Of a stretch of DNA of 11,519 nucleotides, positions 1 through 7,788 are shown piece by piece. This stretch comes from VBDM01 sp035280025 (lineage in GTDB: Bacteria > Pseudomonadota > Gammaproteobacteria > Burkholderiales > SG8-39). The stretch spans positions 1 through 11,519 of the forward strand of contig DATEGT010000047.1 of assembly GCA_035280025.1 (NCBI GenBank), in the 5' to 3' direction. The translations under genes and the position numbers were made by a program. The notes beneath the pieces were generated by a model. The model had not been told where the DNA came from and searched no databases. It saw only the letters and a list, made by a program, of their open reading frames with translations. The first letter of the stretch is position 1. The number at the start of each line of letters is the position of its first letter.

Positions 1-1
1 G

Positions 2-1144
2 GACATCATCTACTTCCACACCCTGTTCTGGCCGGCGATGCTCGAGTTCTCGGGCTACAAGACGCCCGACCAGGTGAACGTCCACGGCTTCATCACCGTC
101 TCCGGCGACAAGATGTCGAAGTCGCGCGGCACGGGGATCGATCCGCTGCGGTATCTCGATCTCGGGATGAATCCGGAGTGGCTGAGGTACTACATCGCGG
201 CGAAGCTGAACGGGAATGTCGAGGACATCGATTTCGATCCGGACGATTTTCTGGCACGCGTGAACAGCGATCTCGTCGGGAAGTACGTGAATATCGCAAG
301 CCGCGCCGCAACGTTCCTGAACAAGCAGTTCGGCGGAAAAATCCTTCCAATCGATCCGGACAGGGCTGTGGCCACTGCGAAGTGGACGATGTTGGCGATC
401 GACGCCGAGGAGCGTATCGCTGGACACTACGATCAGCGGGAATTCGGCAAAGTCGTCCGGGAAACGATGGAGCTCGCCGATCGGATCAACGAAGCGATCG
501 ATCGCGAAAAGCCCTGGGAACTCGCCAAGAGTGCAGACAAGAAACAGCGCCTTCACGAGGTGTGTTCGGACAGCATCGATGCCTTTCGGCGGCTGACACT
601 GTTCCTGGCGCCGATTCTTCCGAGCACGTCAAGACGCGTCGCTGATCTTCTCGGTCTCAAGCTTCCTTTGAAATGGTCGCAGCTCAGGGATCCGCTTCAC
701 AGCATCAAACCTTATGAGCATCTCATCACCCGCGTCGAAGAGAAGCAGCTTGACGCCCTGTTCACCCCCGCACCGGAGAAATCCGCGATGACCACGCCCG
801 CCCCGACGCCGACCGACGGTACAATTTCGATCGATGATTTCTCCAAGGTCGATCTGCGCATCGCCAGAATCGTCAAGGCCGAGCACGTCGAGGGCGCCGA
901 CAAGCTCCTCAGGCTCACGCTCGACGCCGGCAACGGGCTCCGCACGGTGTTCGCCGGAATCAAGTCGGCCTACGATCCGGCGAAGCTCGAGGGGCGGCTC
1001 ACGGTGATGGTGGCGAATCTCGCGCCGCGCAAGATGAAGTTCGGCGTTTCCGAGGGCATGGTGCTCGCCGCGAGCGGCGAAAGCCCCGGCCTCTATCTGC
1101 TCTCTCCGGACTCCGGCGCGCAGCCGGGGATGAAGGTGAAATGA
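2..1144 (+). CDS. metG: Methionyl-tRNA synthetase, C-terminal 380 residues (5' end outside window)
   Basis: Class I aminoacyl-tRNA synthetase that charges tRNA-Met with methionine in the cytoplasm (EC 6.1.1.10). The frame is open from base 2 with no start, so the gene begins upstream. Visible residues 1-36 match the end of the catalytic core (DIIYFHTLFWPAML). The KMSKS ATP-binding loop lies at nt 110-124, followed by the helical anticodon-binding domain. After a Pro/Thr/Ala-rich linker (about nt 780-820), visible residues 275-380 form the EMAPII/Trbp111-type tRNA-binding domain (VDLRIARIV, NLAPRKMKFGVSEGM). Compared with the roughly 677-residue E. coli enzyme, a little over half is present. 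The stop TGA overlaps the ATG of the following hyfB-like gene (ATGA), so the two are probably co-transcribed. Base composition is lower in the first ~750 bases than in the tRNA-binding domain. Identity is very secure. Confidence 0.97.
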   Translation, partial: DIIYFHTLFWPAMLEFSGYKTPDQVNVHGFITVSGDKMSKSRGTGIDPLRYLDLGMNPEWLRYYIAAKLNGNVEDIDFDPDDFLARVNSDLVGKYVNIASRAATFLNKQFGGKILPIDPDRAVATAKWTMLAIDAEERIAGHYDQREFGKVVRETMELADRINEAIDREKPWELAKSADKKQRLHEVCSDSIDAFRRLTLFLAPILPSTSRRVADLLGLKLPLKWSQLRDPLHSIKPYEHLITRVEEKQLDALFTPAPEKSAMTTPAPTPTDGTISIDDFSKVDLRIARIVKAEHVEGADKLLRLTLDAGNGLRTVFAGIKSAYDPAKLEGRLTVMVANLAPRKMKFGVSEGMVLAASGESPGLYLLSPDSGAQPGMKVK

Positions 1145-3180
1145 GCCTGCACGCGGCGCTCTTTCCGCTCGGGGGCGCGCTCGCGCTCGCGGTCCTGTGG
1201 CTTGCGATCGCGGCGGCGAGCCTGGCGCCCGCCCGCCACGCCTGGTTCGCCCGGCGCGTCGCGTTCCCGCTCGGCGCCGCCGCCGGACTGGCGCTCGCGG
1301 TATTCGGTCTCCAGTCGGTGTGGCTTCCGGCGCAGACGATGACGCTGCCGCTGGGCCTGCCCGATCTGCCCTTCCATTTGCGGGTCGACCCGCTCTCAGG
1401 GTTCTTCCTCGCGCTCCTCGGCTCGGTCGCGGCGGGAATTTCCGTATACGCCGCCGGCTATTTCCGCGAGGAAACCTCGGCGCGTCTGGCGCTCATCGCC
1501 TGCCAGTACCACGTGTTCCTCGCGAGCATGGCCTTCGTGATGCTCGCCGACGACGCGTATCTGTTCATGGTGTCCTGGGAGACGATGGCGCTGGCTTCGT
1601 ACTTCCTCGTCATCACCGACCATCGGCAGGCCGAGATACGCTCGGCAGGCTTCCTCTACCTGCTGATCGCGCATCTGGGCGCGATCGCGGTGCTGCTGTG
1701 CTTCGGCGTGCTGCACGGGGGACGCGGCGACTACAGCTTCGATGCCTTGCGCGCGGCGCAGCTGCAGCCCGCGTGGGCGACCGTGGCCTTCCTGCTCGCG
1801 TTCTTCGGCTTCGGCGCCAAGGCCGGGATACTCCCGCTGCACGCGTGGCTCCCCGAGGCGCACCCCGCCGCGCCTTCGCCGGTGTCGGCGCTGATGAGCG
1901 GCATCATGATCAAGACCGCGATCTACGGCATGGTGCGCGTGATCTTCGACCTCATCGGCGGAACCAGCGGCAACGTACGCTGGGAATGGGGCCTGGTCGT
2001 GCTCGCGATCGGCGCGGGCACCACCCTCTTCGGCGTGCTCTACGCGCTGATGCAGCACGACCTGAAGCGCCTGCTCGCCTACCACTCCGTGGAGAACATC
2101 GGCATCATCCTCCTCGGCCTCGGCATGGCCATGGTGTTCATCGGCTTCGGCCACCCCGCCGCGGGAGCGCTCGCCCTCATCGCCGGGCTGTACCACACGC
2201 TCAACCACGCGGTGTTCAAGGGGCTGCTGTTCCTCGGCGCGGGATCGATCCTGCATTCCTCGGGCCTGCGCAACCTCAACGACATGGGCGGCCTGATTCA
2301 CCGCATGCCCAAGACCGCGTTCTATTTCCTCATCGGAGCCCTCGCCATCTCGGCGCTGCCGCCCCTGAACGGCTTCGTTTCCGAATGGCTGACCTTCCAG
2401 GCCGCGCTGCAGGCGCCGATTCTCCACAACGGCATCGTCCGAAGCCTGCTCCCGCTCTTTGCCGCGACGCTCGCGCTCGCCGGCGCGCTCACCGCCATGT
2501 GCTTCGTCAAGGTCTACGGCATCGCCTTCCTCGGCCGGCCGCGCGAGCCCGCCCATCCCGCGCTGCCTCACGCGGGTGACGCGGGCGACATGGAGCGCTA
2601 CGGCATGGCCTGGCTCGCCGCCGGCTGCTTCCTGCTCGGGCTTTTTCCCAGCTCGTTTCTCCTGATCCTCAACCGGGTGAGCGCGTCTCTCACCGGGCAC
2701 GGCTTGTCCGAGCAGGCGCTCGCGGGATCCGGCTGGCTGTGGCTGGTGCCGACCTCGGCCGAGCAGGCGAGTTACTCCCCGCTGATATTCCTGGTCGTGA
2801 TCGTGGCGGTGACGCTGCTCGCGTTCCTGCTCGTGCGGCGCTTCTATCACGGCCGCGCGCGCCTCGCCGATCCCTGGGACTGCGGCTATCCCGAGCAGAA
2901 TTCGCGCATGCAGGACACTGCGGATGCCTTCGGCCAGCCCATCCGCCACGTCTTCGGCCCGCTCTATCGCATGGAGCGCTCGCTGCCCGGACCCGACGAT
3001 GCGGCGCCCAGGTACACCCTCAAGATCGAGGACCGCCACTGGTACTGGCTGTACCTCCCGGTCGCGCGGGCGGCGGAGTTCGTGTCGTCGAAGATCGCGC
3101 TGCTGCAGCAGGGGCGCATCAGCGTCTATCTGCTCTACAGCTTCATCACCCTGATCGCGCTCCTGGTGTTCGTGCGATGA
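1141..3180 (+). CDS. hyfB: Hydrogenase-4 component B-like antiporter subunit (NuoL/M superfamily)
   Basis: A 679-residue polytopic membrane protein of the proton-conducting antiporter-like (NuoL/NuoM/MrpA) family, here part of a complex I-like membrane arm. Channel residues of the family are present: E147 in VSWETMALASY (TM5 Glu), K227 in FGAKAGILPLHAWLPEAHPA (TM7 Lys), K258, K309 in HDLKRLLAYHSVENIG, K360 in HAVFKGLLFLGAGS and E415 in GFVSEWL (TM12 region). The C-terminal part has a further helix around 548-566, then a soluble stretch with DPWDCGY (577-583), which is characteristic of HyfB/HycC rather than NuoL, and a last helix at about 660-678. The start is the ATG overlapping the metG stop, with a weak AAGGTG just upstream; the first residues already enter the N-terminal helix. 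It overlaps hyfC by four bases. Length agrees with HyfB (about 670). Assignment to the family is secure; the transported ion is inferred to be H+, though Na+ is not excluded. Confidence 0.93.
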   Translation: MSLHAALFPLGGALALAVLWLAIAAASLAPARHAWFARRVAFPLGAAAGLALAVFGLQSVWLPAQTMTLPLGLPDLPFHLRVDPLSGFFLALLGSVAAGISVYAAGYFREETSARLALIACQYHVFLASMAFVMLADDAYLFMVSWETMALASYFLVITDHRQAEIRSAGFLYLLIAHLGAIAVLLCFGVLHGGRGDYSFDALRAAQLQPAWATVAFLLAFFGFGAKAGILPLHAWLPEAHPAAPSPVSALMSGIMIKTAIYGMVRVIFDLIGGTSGNVRWEWGLVVLAIGAGTTLFGVLYALMQHDLKRLLAYHSVENIGIILLGLGMAMVFIGFGHPAAGALALIAGLYHTLNHAVFKGLLFLGAGSILHSSGLRNLNDMGGLIHRMPKTAFYFLIGALAISALPPLNGFVSEWLTFQAALQAPILHNGIVRSLLPLFAATLALAGALTAMCFVKVYGIAFLGRPREPAHPALPHAGDAGDMERYGMAWLAAGCFLLGLFPSSFLLILNRVSASLTGHGLSEQALAGSGWLWLVPTSAEQASYSPLIFLVVIVAVTLLAFLLVRRFYHGRARLADPWDCGYPEQNSRMQDTADAFGQPIRHVFGPLYRMERSLPGPDDAAPRYTLKIEDRHWYWLYLPVARAAEFVSSKIALLQQGRISVYLLYSFITLIALLVFVR

Positions 3181-4127
3181 ACCAGGTGCCCGCGGTCGCG
3201 TTCCAGATACTGCAGTCGGTGTTCGTCGTGCTCGCGGCGCCCCTTCTCGTGGGATGGGTCAACCAGTGCCGGGCCTGGCTGCAGAACCGCTCGGCCCCCT
3301 CCGTGCTGCTCCCCTACTGGACGCTCGCTAAGCTCTTCCACAAGGACGCGGTCGTCGCGCGCAACGCCTCGCCGCTGTTCCGCGCGACGCCCTACGTCGT
3401 GTTCGGGTGCATGTGGCTCGCGTCGGGCATCGTTCCGGTGCTCGCGACCGGGCTCCCCTTCGCGCCGGCGGCGGACATCATCGCCCTGGTCGGCGTGTTC
3501 GCGCTGGCGCGCGTCTTCTCCGCGCTCGCCGCCATGGATATCGGCACCTCCTTCGGAGGCCTGGGCGCGCGCCGCGAGATGCTGATCGGCTTCCTCGCCG
3601 AGCCGGCGATGCTCATGGCGCTGTTTACCGCGGCCTTCATCTCGGGCTCGACCCAGCTCACGACGATCGTCGATTCCCTCGGGCACCGCGAGTTCGCCCT
3701 CTATCCGAGCCTCGCCTTCGCCGGGGTCGCCTTCCTCATGGTGCTGCTCGCCGAGAACGCGCGCATCCCGATCGACAATCCTGCCACGCACCTCGAGCTC
3801 ACCATGATCCACGAGGCCATGATCCTCGAGTACTCGGCGCGCCACCTGGCGCTGATCGAATGGGCGGTGGCGATCAAGCTGTTCGCCTACATGACGATCG
3901 GCATCGCGCTGTTCGTCCCCTGGGGAATCGCTCCCGCCGGCGACTGGGGCGCGCTGCCCCTCGCGGTGGGGGCGCTGATCGCGAAGCTCGCCCTCGCCGG
4001 CGCGAGCCTCGCGCTGATCGAGGCGCTGCTCGCCAAGGTGCGCCTTTTCCTCGCACCCGAGTTCCTGTCCACCGCGTTCCTGCTCGGGGTGCTGGGCATG
4101 CTGACGCACTTCCTCGTCCAGGGCTGA
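3177..4127 (+). CDS. hyfC: Hydrogenase-4 component C-like membrane subunit (NuoH/HycD family)
   Basis: A 316-residue membrane protein homologous to HyfC/HycD and complex I NuoH, the subunit that joins the hydrophilic module to the ion-pumping arm. Family signatures include MDIGTSFGGLGARREM (120-135) followed by LAEPAM, ENARIPIDNPATHLELTM (193-210) with IHEAMILEYSARHLA, and EALLAKVRLFLAPEF (282-296). The acidic and His residues of the ENARIPID...HEAM loop are those expected at the interface with the large and small subunits. Multiple hydrophobic segments are evident (about 10-28, 72-92, 100-120, 137-158, 177-192, 226-248, 258-285, 297-315). The start is the ATG inside the hyfB stop (ATGA overlap), so translation is probably coupled. 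The length matches HyfC of E. coli (about 315). A gap of three bases follows before hyfE. No missing residues were noticed. Confidence 0.94.
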   Translation: MNQVPAVAFQILQSVFVVLAAPLLVGWVNQCRAWLQNRSAPSVLLPYWTLAKLFHKDAVVARNASPLFRATPYVVFGCMWLASGIVPVLATGLPFAPAADIIALVGVFALARVFSALAAMDIGTSFGGLGARREMLIGFLAEPAMLMALFTAAFISGSTQLTTIVDSLGHREFALYPSLAFAGVAFLMVLLAENARIPIDNPATHLELTMIHEAMILEYSARHLALIEWAVAIKLFAYMTIGIALFVPWGIAPAGDWGALPLAVGALIAKLALAGASLALIEALLAKVRLFLAPEFLSTAFLLGVLGMLTHFLVQG

Positions 4128-4130
4128 GCC

Positions 4131-4793
4131 GTGACCGCGCCTTTTTCGACCCAGTTCGTGAACGTGCTCGCGGCGCTGCTGCTCCTCATCGCCTTTGCGA
4201 TGCTGTCCCAGCGGCGCGTGCTCACGCTCATCAAGCTGTTCGCCTGGCAGGGAGTGGTGCTCACCGCCTCGACGGTGATAGTGGGGTGGTCCACCGGCTA
4301 CACCGACCTGTATGTCTCGGCGGCCATCACCTTCGTACTGAAGGTGATCCTCATTCCCTGGGTCCTGCACCGGCTGATCGACCGCCTGTTCGTGCGCTGG
4401 GACATCGAGACGCTGATCAACATTCCGACGACGATGCTGATCGGGATCGGCCTGGTGATCTTTGCCTTCGCGCTGGCGACGCCGATCTCCCAGATGGCGA
4501 GCACGCTGACGCGCTCGACGCTGGGGATCGCCCTGGCGAGCGTGCTCCTTTCCTTCCTCATGATGATCGTGCGCAGGAAAGCGGTGCCCCAGGTGATCGG
4601 CTTTCTCTCGATGGAGAACGGGGTATTCTTCGCCGCCACGACCGCCACCTTCGGCATGCCCCTGGTCTGGGAGCTGGGAGTCGCCCTGGACGTGCTCGTG
4701 GGCACGCTGATCTTCGGCATCTTCTTCTTCCACATCCGCGAGCAGTTCGACAGCCTCGACATCCGGCATATGGAAAAGCTGAAACAGGACTGA
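4131..4793 (+). CDS. hyfE: Hydrogenase-4 component E-like membrane subunit (NuoK-like)
   Basis: A 220-residue membrane protein of the HyfE/HycP family, whose C-terminal part resembles complex I NuoK. There are six or seven hydrophobic segments (about 10-27, 32-52, 62-80, 98-116, 128-147, 158-174, 183-200). GFLSMENGVFF (157-167) carries E162 in the position of the buried NuoK glutamate, and E181 and D186 lie in ELGVALDVLVG, so ion-translocation acidic residues look intact. The start is a GTG three bases after the hyfC stop; no in-frame ATG lies upstream, and the protein begins at the expected point before the first helix. The C-terminus is short and charged (EKLKQD). Present in hydrogenase 4 and Ehr-type systems but absent from hydrogenase 3, so the locus is of hydrogenase-4 type rather than Hyc type. 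Confidence 0.92.
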   Translation: MTAPFSTQFVNVLAALLLLIAFAMLSQRRVLTLIKLFAWQGVVLTASTVIVGWSTGYTDLYVSAAITFVLKVILIPWVLHRLIDRLFVRWDIETLINIPTTMLIGIGLVIFAFALATPISQMASTLTRSTLGIALASVLLSFLMMIVRRKAVPQVIGFLSMENGVFFAATTATFGMPLVWELGVALDVLVGTLIFGIFFFHIREQFDSLDIRHMEKLKQD

Positions 4794-4795
4794 GC

Positions 4796-6244
4796 GTGGA
4801 AGTCGCAATCGTCCTCGGTCTTCCGCTCGCAGGCGCCCTCCTGCTCGCGCTCACCGGCCACCGGGGCTGGGCGCCCGAGCTGAACGCGACCATGAGCTTC
4901 GCCACGTTCTTCGCGGCGATCCTGCTCACCACGCGCGTCGTCGCCCACGGCCCGGTCCTGGAGTTCAACGAGCAGTTCTTCGTCGATCCGTTCAACGTGT
5001 TCCTGGTCGCGCTCACGGCCTTCGTGGGCTTCACCACCGCGCTGTTCTCGCGGCCTTACATGCGCGCCGAGCGGGACGCCGGCCGGGTCAACGCGGCGCG
5101 GCTGCGCCTGTACCACAGCATGTACCAGCTGTTCACGTTCACGATGCTGCTGTGCCTGCTCTCGAACAACGTCGGCCTGATGTGGGTGGCGATGGAGGGC
5201 GCGACGCTGTCCACGGTGCTGCTGGTGAGCCTGTACCGCACCCCGGCGAGCCTCGAAGCGGCGTGGAAGTATTTCATACTGTGCTCGGTCGGGATCGCGC
5301 AAGCGCTGTTCGGCACCATCCTGCTCTACTTCGCGGCCGAGAAGGTGCTCGGCCCCGGCGGTACCTCGCTCCTGTGGACGCACCTGCACCTGGTGAGGAG
5401 CCAGCTCGAGCCGACCGTGCTCTCGCTCGCCTTCGTGTTCCTGCTGGTCGGCTACGGCACCAAGGTCGGCCTCGTGCCCCTGCACAACTGGCTGCCCGAC
5501 GCGCACGCCGAGGGCCCCACGCCGATCTCGGCGGTGCTCTCGGGACTGCTCCTCAACGTGGCCCTGTACTCGGTGGTGCGCAGCAAGGTGCTGGTCGACG
5601 GCGCGCTCGGACACGGGTTCTCCGGCGGGCTGATGATGGGCTTCGGGCTGCTCTCGGTCGTCGTCGCCGCGTTCTTCCTCTCGCGCCAGCGCGACGTCAA
5701 GCGCATGTTCGCCTATTCCTCGATCGAGCACATGGGCATCATGACCTTCGCCTTCGGCATGGGCGGAGCGGTGGCGGCGTTCGCGGGACTGCTGCACATG
5801 ACGGTGCACTCGCTCACCAAGAGCGCGATCTTCTTCACCGTCGGCCACGCGTCGCAGGCGAGCGGCACCCAGGACATGGCCTCGATCCGTGGGCTGATCC
5901 GGACCAGCCCTACCATCGGCTGGGGCCTGGTGCTCGGCAGCCTCGCGATCCTGGGGATGCCCCCGTTCGGCGTGTTCACCAGCGAGTTCATGGTGCTCAC
6001 CACCGCGATGCACGAGCATTCCTGGGCGACGCCGCTGCTGCTGGTCGCGCTCGGCGTGGCATTCGCGGCAATCTTCGGAAAGGTTCAGCCGATGGTCTTC
6101 GGCGAAACGCCGGGGCAGCCGCTGAAACGCGGGCCCGCGCTGGTGCCGGTGTTCACCCATCTCGTGATCGTTCTCGTCCTGGGCCTCTACATTCCGCCCT
6201 ACCTGGTGGGGTGGTACCGCCAGGCGGCGGCGCTCATAGGCTAG
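4796..6244 (+). CDS. hyfF: Hydrogenase-4 component F-like antiporter subunit (NuoN/M superfamily)
   Basis: A 482-residue second antiporter-like membrane subunit of the NuoL/M/N superfamily, closest to HyfF. Channel residues are present: E134 in WVAMEGATLSTV, K223 in GTKVGLVPLHNWLPDAHAEG (TM7 Lys), K302 in RDVKRMFAYSSIEHMG, K342 in HSLTKSAIFF and E397 in GVFTSEFM. FNEQFFVDPFNVF (57-69) is the usual N-terminal signature of HyfF-type proteins. The start is taken as the GTG at 4796, two bases after the hyfE stop and preceded by an AGGA about eight bases upstream. The same frame stays open far upstream through hyfE and hyfC, but that extension is a shadow. The protein is somewhat shorter than E. 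coli HyfF (526). It is followed two bases later by hyfG. Confidence 0.92.
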   Translation: MEVAIVLGLPLAGALLLALTGHRGWAPELNATMSFATFFAAILLTTRVVAHGPVLEFNEQFFVDPFNVFLVALTAFVGFTTALFSRPYMRAERDAGRVNAARLRLYHSMYQLFTFTMLLCLLSNNVGLMWVAMEGATLSTVLLVSLYRTPASLEAAWKYFILCSVGIAQALFGTILLYFAAEKVLGPGGTSLLWTHLHLVRSQLEPTVLSLAFVFLLVGYGTKVGLVPLHNWLPDAHAEGPTPISAVLSGLLLNVALYSVVRSKVLVDGALGHGFSGGLMMGFGLLSVVVAAFFLSRQRDVKRMFAYSSIEHMGIMTFAFGMGGAVAAFAGLLHMTVHSLTKSAIFFTVGHASQASGTQDMASIRGLIRTSPTIGWGLVLGSLAILGMPPFGVFTSEFMVLTTAMHEHSWATPLLLVALGVAFAAIFGKVQPMVFGETPGQPLKRGPALVPVFTHLVIVLVLGLYIPPYLVGWYRQAAALIG

Positions 6245-6246
6245 TC

Positions 6247-7785
6247 ATGAAGCTCGAAGACCTTCCCGTCGAAGCCGAGCCGCTCCCCGGAGCGATGCCC
6301 GCGTTCCGCGCTTCCGTGCCCGCGACCGGGCTGCGCGAGCTCTGCGCCCGGGCGCGCGCGCGCAAGGCCCGGCTGGTCGCGCTCTGGGGAAGCGACGAGA
6401 CCCGCCGCGGCGCCGGTTTCGCTTTGCACCTCGCGCTCGCCTTCCCCCCGGGCCTCCTTTGGCTCTCCGTGCCGCTCGCGCGCGACGACCCGCGCTTTCC
6501 GGGGATCGCCGACATCTATCCGGCGGCGGACCGCATGCAGCGCGCCTGCGCCGATCTCCTCGGCATCCGCCCGGACGAGGCCGATGCGCGCAAGTGGCTG
6601 CGCCACGGCGCCTGGCCCGGGAACGTGTTTCCCCTGCGCAAGGATTTCGATCCCGCAGCGCGGCCCGCGCCCGAACCGGACCGCTACCCCTTCGTCGCGG
6701 TCGCGGGCGAAGGCGTGCACGAGATCCCGGTAGGCCCGGTGCACGCCGGTACGATCGAGCCGGGGCATTTCCGCTTCTCCATCGTCGGCGAGAAGATCCT
6801 GCGCCTGGAGGAGCGCTTCGGCTACAAGCACAAGGGCATCGAGAAGCGCTTCGAGTCGATGACGCTCGCCGAGGGCGCGAAGCTCGCTGGCCGCGTTTCG
6901 GGCGATTCGACCGTCGCCTATGCCTGGGCCTATGCGATGGCCGCCGAAAGCGCGACCGGCACGGAGCCGCCGAGCCGCGCGCTCGCGCTGCGCGGCATCC
7001 TGCTCGAGCTGGAGCGCATCGCCAATCACCTGGGCGACCTGGGCTATCTCGGCAACGACGTCGCGCTCGCGTTCGGCTTCTCCCAGTTCTGGCGGCTCAA
7101 GGAGGACCTGCTGCGTCTCAACGCCCGCCTCTTCGGCCACCGCTATCTGATGGATGTTGTCGTGCCCGGAGGCGTCGCGCGCGATCTCGAGCGCGCCGAG
7201 GCGGAGGCCCTCGTCCGGGCGCTGGAGTCGATGCGCCGCGAGGTCGAGACGCTGCAGTCGATCTACGAAGAGCACGCCGGCGCCCAGGACCGGTTCATCA
7301 TGACCGGGCAGGTCGCGCCCGAGCTCGCGGAGCGCATGGGCCTCAATGGATTCGCCGGCCGGGCGAGCGGGATGAAGTGCGACTTGCGCGTCGATTACCC
7401 GATTCCGCCCTACCGGCAGCTCGATCCGCGGATGATCTCGCACACCCGCGGCGACGTCGCCGCGCGGGTCCTGGTCCGCTTCGAGGAGATCTTCGAGTCG
7501 GCGCGCATGATCCAGGCGCTGGTCGAGGAGCTGCCTCCGGGCGAGATCCGTTCGCCGCTGGCGCCCGGCCGGTCCGCGGCCGGCGCCGGCTGGATCGAGG
7601 GATGGCGCGGAGAAGTGCTGGTCGCGCTCGAGACCGACGGAGACCGCATCCGCCGCCTGCATCCTCACGATCCCTCCTGGCAGAACTGGCCGGTGCTCGA
7701 GCACGCCGTCCACGGGAACATCGTTCCGGACTTCCCGCTCATCAACAAGTCGTTCAACCTGAGTTACAGCGGAAGCGACCTCTAG
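6247..7785 (+). CDS. hyfG: Hydrogenase large-subunit-like protein (HyfG/NuoC-NuoD fusion) without Ni-Fe ligands
   Basis: A 512-residue soluble protein with a NuoC-like N-terminal domain (about 1-140; FPGIADIYPAADRM at 84-97, FPLRKDFD at 128-135) and a NuoD/HycE-like large-subunit domain (about 155-512; GPVHAGTIEPGHFRF at 163-177, GYKHKGIEKRFE at 192-203, ERIANHLGDLG at 256-266). In [NiFe] hydrogenases the L1 motif reads RVCGIC; here it is RVSGDS (216-221), so both Cys are Ser. The C-terminal L2 motif DPCxxC aligns with NLSYSG (504-509), giving Ser506 and Gly509. The protein ends two residues after Ser510, with no extension for a maturation protease. It therefore cannot bind a Ni-Fe centre in the usual way. 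The fold is retained and the frame is uninterrupted, so this looks like an evolved Ehr-type subunit rather than a pseudogene. The ATG lies two bases after the hyfF stop; the ribosome site is weak, which suggests coupling. Family secure; reaction unknown. Confidence 0.92.
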   Translation: MKLEDLPVEAEPLPGAMPAFRASVPATGLRELCARARARKARLVALWGSDETRRGAGFALHLALAFPPGLLWLSVPLARDDPRFPGIADIYPAADRMQRACADLLGIRPDEADARKWLRHGAWPGNVFPLRKDFDPAARPAPEPDRYPFVAVAGEGVHEIPVGPVHAGTIEPGHFRFSIVGEKILRLEERFGYKHKGIEKRFESMTLAEGAKLAGRVSGDSTVAYAWAYAMAAESATGTEPPSRALALRGILLELERIANHLGDLGYLGNDVALAFGFSQFWRLKEDLLRLNARLFGHRYLMDVVVPGGVARDLERAEAEALVRALESMRREVETLQSIYEEHAGAQDRFIMTGQVAPELAERMGLNGFAGRASGMKCDLRVDYPIPPYRQLDPRMISHTRGDVAARVLVRFEEIFESARMIQALVEELPPGEIRSPLAPGRSAAGAGWIEGWRGEVLVALETDGDRIRRLHPHDPSWQNWPVLEHAVHGNIVPDFPLINKSFNLSYSGSDL

Positions 7786-7788
7786 ATC

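Noticed and set aside
1396..3039. Long open frame on the minus strand opposite hyfB (547 codons), with similar ones opposite hyfC-E (3135-4808), hyfE-F (4298-6160) and hyfG (6241-8040)
   Set aside because: Their products are low-complexity, rich in Arg, Glu, Gln and His, with no recognisable domain. They are mirror frames of high-GC genes whose plus-strand products are clear family members.
6247..7785. Active group 4 [NiFe] hydrogenase
   Set aside because: Overall similarity to HyfG would suggest it, but none of the four metal-binding cysteines is present and no maturation genes are nearby.
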